From NCBI GenBank assembly GCA_029259605.1, contig JAJDEV010000115.1, forward strand, positions 1-64,000: 64,000 bases of DNA. The letters are read 5' to 3'. A program made the translations under genes and the position numbers. Shown here in pieces: positions 62,302-64,000 of the stretch; position 1 is the first letter of the stretch; each line of letters starts with the position of its first letter. Source of the stretch: Planctomycetota bacterium. GTDB lineage: Bacteria > Planctomycetota > UBA1135 > GCA-002686595. Under the pieces are notes generated by a model. That model did not search any database. It was not told the DNA's origin and was given only the letters and a program-made list of their open reading frames with translations.

Positions 62302-64000
62302 ATGAACGACACCAGCGGAATCCCGCACGCGCAGGAGCCCGCCGGGGATGCCAAGCCATCGCCCGCCGGCGAGCAGCCGGGCGATCGCATCGATGGCTAC
62401 ACGCTCGTCGAGGAGATCGGCGCGGGTGGCATGGGCACCGTGTGGCTCGCCGAGCAGGAGCAGCCCGTTCAGCGTCAGGTCGCGCTGAAGATCATCAAGC
62501 TCGGGATGGACACGCGGCAGGTGGTCGCGCGCTTCGAGGCCGAGCGGCAGGCGCTCGCGTTGATGGATCATCCTTCGATCGCGAAGGTGTACGACGCCGG
62601 GGTGACGGAGACGGGGCGGCCGTACTTTGTGATGGAGCTCGTGCGGGGGGCGCCGATCACGGAGCTCTGCGATGACGAGGGGCTGCCGACGGCGGAGCGG
62701 CTCGCGCTCTTTCGGCAGGTCTGTTTGGCGGTGCAGCACGCGCACCAGAAGGGGATCCTGCACCGTGACCTGAAGCCGTCGAACATCCTGGTCACGAGCG
62801 TCGATGGGGTGCCGCAGCCGAAGGTGATCGACTTCGGGATCGCGAAGGCGATCGAGAAGCCGCTCACCGATTCGAGCCTCGCGACCGAGGCCTTTCAGGT
62901 CATGGGCACGCCCGAGTACATGCCGCCCGAGCAGGCTGCGGGTCAGGACGTCGACACGCGCGCGGATGTCTATTCGCTCGGCGTCGTGCTGTACGAGCTC
63001 CTGACCGGCGCGCCTCCGTTCACGCGCACGACCAGCGGGCTCGACGACCTGGGGAACTTGCTGCGGCAGATCCACCACGTGACTCCGCCCAAGCCTTCGA
63101 CGCGGGTGAGCGAACTCGGGGAAGCGCTGCCGGGGGTCGCCCGGATGCACGGCGTGCAGCGCGGCACGTTCACGCGCTCGCTGCGCGGCGACCTCGACTG
63201 GATCGTGATGAAGGCGCTCGAGAAGGATCGCGAGCGGCGTTACGCGACGGCGCTCGAGTTGGCGGAGGACATCGGGCGGCATCTGGCGAACGAGCCGGTC
63301 GTCGCGTCGCCGCCCAGCACGACCTACCGCGTGCGCAAGTTCGTGCGTCGCAACCGGCTGACGGTCGGTGCGGGCGCGGTGGTGCTCGCGACGCTCGTCG
63401 TCGCCACGATCGGGCTCGGCTTGTTGTACTCGCGCTCGCTCGCCGCCGAGGCGCGGGCGACGCGGCAGGCCGAGACGTCGCGGCAAGCGTTGGGCTTCAT
63501 GACCGGGATGTTCGAGGTCTCGGACCCGAGCGAGGCGCGGGGCGAGACTGTGACCGCGCGCGAGATCTTGGATCGTGGTGCGGAGCGCATCGATCGCGAG
63601 CTGGCCGATCAACCGGAGATCCGAGCGACGCTGGCGGCGACGATGGCGAACGTCTACCGCGGACTTGGGCTCTACGACCGGGCCGAACAGCTGATGGGTT
63701 CGGCCGCGCGCATTCGGAGCGAGCTCTTCGGCGAGGAAGATCCCGAAGCGCTGCGCTTGTCCGCCGGGATCGCGGCCCTGTGGACGCGCCAGTCGCGCTT
63801 CGACGAGTCGGAGAAGTTGCTGCGCGAGACGCTCGAGCGGCAACAGCGTGTGCTCGGACCCGATCACATCGACGCGCTCGACACGCGCTTGTCGCTGAGC
63901 TCGGTGCTCGAGCTGCGTAGCGAGTTCGACGAGGCCGAGGCGCTCGCGCGCGAGGTCCTGGAGGCTGTGCGCCGCACCCTCGGCGAGGATCACGAGCTCG
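62302..64000 (+). CDS. Ser/Thr protein kinase with TPR-like repeats, cut by the window edge
   Basis: At least 566 codons run to the window end without a stop. The kinase domain (about residues 30-310) has [21 protein letters not shown] with the catalytic Lys, [10 protein letters not shown] and VIDFGIAK, and [20 protein letters not shown] in the activation region. A membrane helix lies near 355-375 ([21 protein letters not shown]). It is followed by helical TPR-like repeats ([30 protein letters not shown]). The ATG at 62302 starts MNDTSGIP. The 298-base gap before it carries divergent promoters for this gene and the EVE-McrB gene. This is the typical planctomycete kinase-TPR architecture. Confidence 0.9.
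   Translation, partial: MNDTSGIPHAQEPAGDAKPSPAGEQPGDRIDGYTLVEEIGAGGMGTVWLAEQEQPVQRQVALKIIKLGMDTRQVVARFEAERQALALMDHPSIAKVYDAGVTETGRPYFVMELVRGAPITELCDDEGLPTAERLALFRQVCLAVQHAHQKGILHRDLKPSNILVTSVDGVPQPKVIDFGIAKAIEKPLTDSSLATEAFQVMGTPEYMPPEQAAGQDVDTRADVYSLGVVLYELLTGAPPFTRTTSGLDDLGNLLRQIHHVTPPKPSTRVSELGEALPGVARMHGVQRGTFTRSLRGDLDWIVMKALEKDRERRYATALELAEDIGRHLANEPVVASPPSTTYRVRKFVRRNRLTVGAGAVVLATLVVATIGLGLLYSRSLAAEARATRQAETSRQALGFMTGMFEVSDPSEARGETVTAREILDRGAERIDRELADQPEIRATLAATMANVYRGLGLYDRAEQLMGSAARIRSELFGEEDPEALRLSAGIAALWTRQSRFDESEKLLRETLERQQRVLGPDHIDALDTRLSLSSVLELRSEFDEAEALAREVLEAVRRTLGEDHEL

Noticed and set aside
1-64000. CRISPR array
   Set aside because: No regularly spaced direct repeats of 24-40 bases and no cas genes were seen.

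Overview
The window is GC-rich (roughly 65-70 %) bacterial chromosome. Its left half has a gene mix typical of Planctomycetota or a neighbouring deep lineage. It carries an ECF sigma gene overlapping a Ser/Thr kinase gene, a kinase fused to a formylglycine-enzyme-like (SUMF1) domain, a kinase with TPR-like repeats, very large secreted proteins (LamG plus CxxCH, BNR repeats), a sigma factor fused to a membrane segment and carboxypeptidase-regulatory-like repeats, and a DUF5117-type zinc protease. The phylum is inferred from gene content only; no rRNA or universal marker lies in the window.

Layout. (1) 1-30,300 is ordinary chromosome: a secreted thioredoxin/TIGR03435 protein; a palindromic mini-element flanked by CTAG that abuts the pirin stop codon; a membrane-tethered sigma factor; secreted beta-propeller, TPR and LamG proteins; an amidohydrolase; a Cys-tailed (CorE-like) ECF sigma next to a copper P-type ATPase; a metalloprotease; a serine hydrolase; a BNR-repeat protein; the sigma/kinase-SUMF1 operon; a second SUMF1 protein; a methyltransferase; and DoxX. 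(2) 30,400-33,900 is the left border of a defence island: a tyrosine recombinase, a metallophosphatase, an AbiEi-like regulator, a winged-helix/nucleotidyltransferase pair and a tRNA-Arg(CCT). (3) 33,980-43,380 is a tightly coupled four-gene DUF499 ATPase / DUF3780 / DUF1156 methylase / PLD-helicase operon, which I believe matches the class named Hma (helicase-methylase-ATPase). (4) 43,500-55,400 is a mosaic: a DUF262+HEPN pair, an orphan AbiEi-type antitoxin, a 749-aa protein of unknown function, a membrane-protein+HEPN pair, many gene relics, and a complete PLD-DEAD-DUF3427 helicase. (5) 55,500-62,000 holds a YadA-head-like repeat protein and a two-gene McrBC-like type IV restriction module (EVE-McrB ATPase plus DUF2357/PD-(D/E)XK nuclease). 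(6) 62,300 to the right edge is an incomplete Ser/Thr kinase.

The most striking structure is in the mosaic. The 3' end of the DUF3427 helicase gene occurs three times in the same orientation: complete at 52,291, a 532-bp near-identical copy at 49,456 and a diverged ~107-bp copy at 45,254. The two partial copies begin at a short sequence resembling the T-arm/3' end of the upstream tRNA-Arg, and another tRNA-3'-end-like sequence lies at 50,189. All run in the tRNA's direction. I read this as an accretion array, probably built by integration or recombination at tRNA-3'-end-like sites, with a different defence cassette in each interval. Two cassettes encode different proteins with the HEPN RNase motif RxxxxH, each paired with a dissimilar partner. 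These two pairs, above all the membrane-protein/HEPN pair at 50,347-51,864, are my best candidates for an undescribed defence system.

How the genes may work together: the EVE-McrBC module would attack modified foreign DNA; the DUF1156 methylase operon would mark or distinguish self from non-self DNA; the DUF3427 helicase may act alone; and the HEPN, AbiE-like and nucleotidyltransferase genes fit RNA- or tRNA-targeting abortive responses. All of this is inference from protein family and context; no assay or database search was possible.
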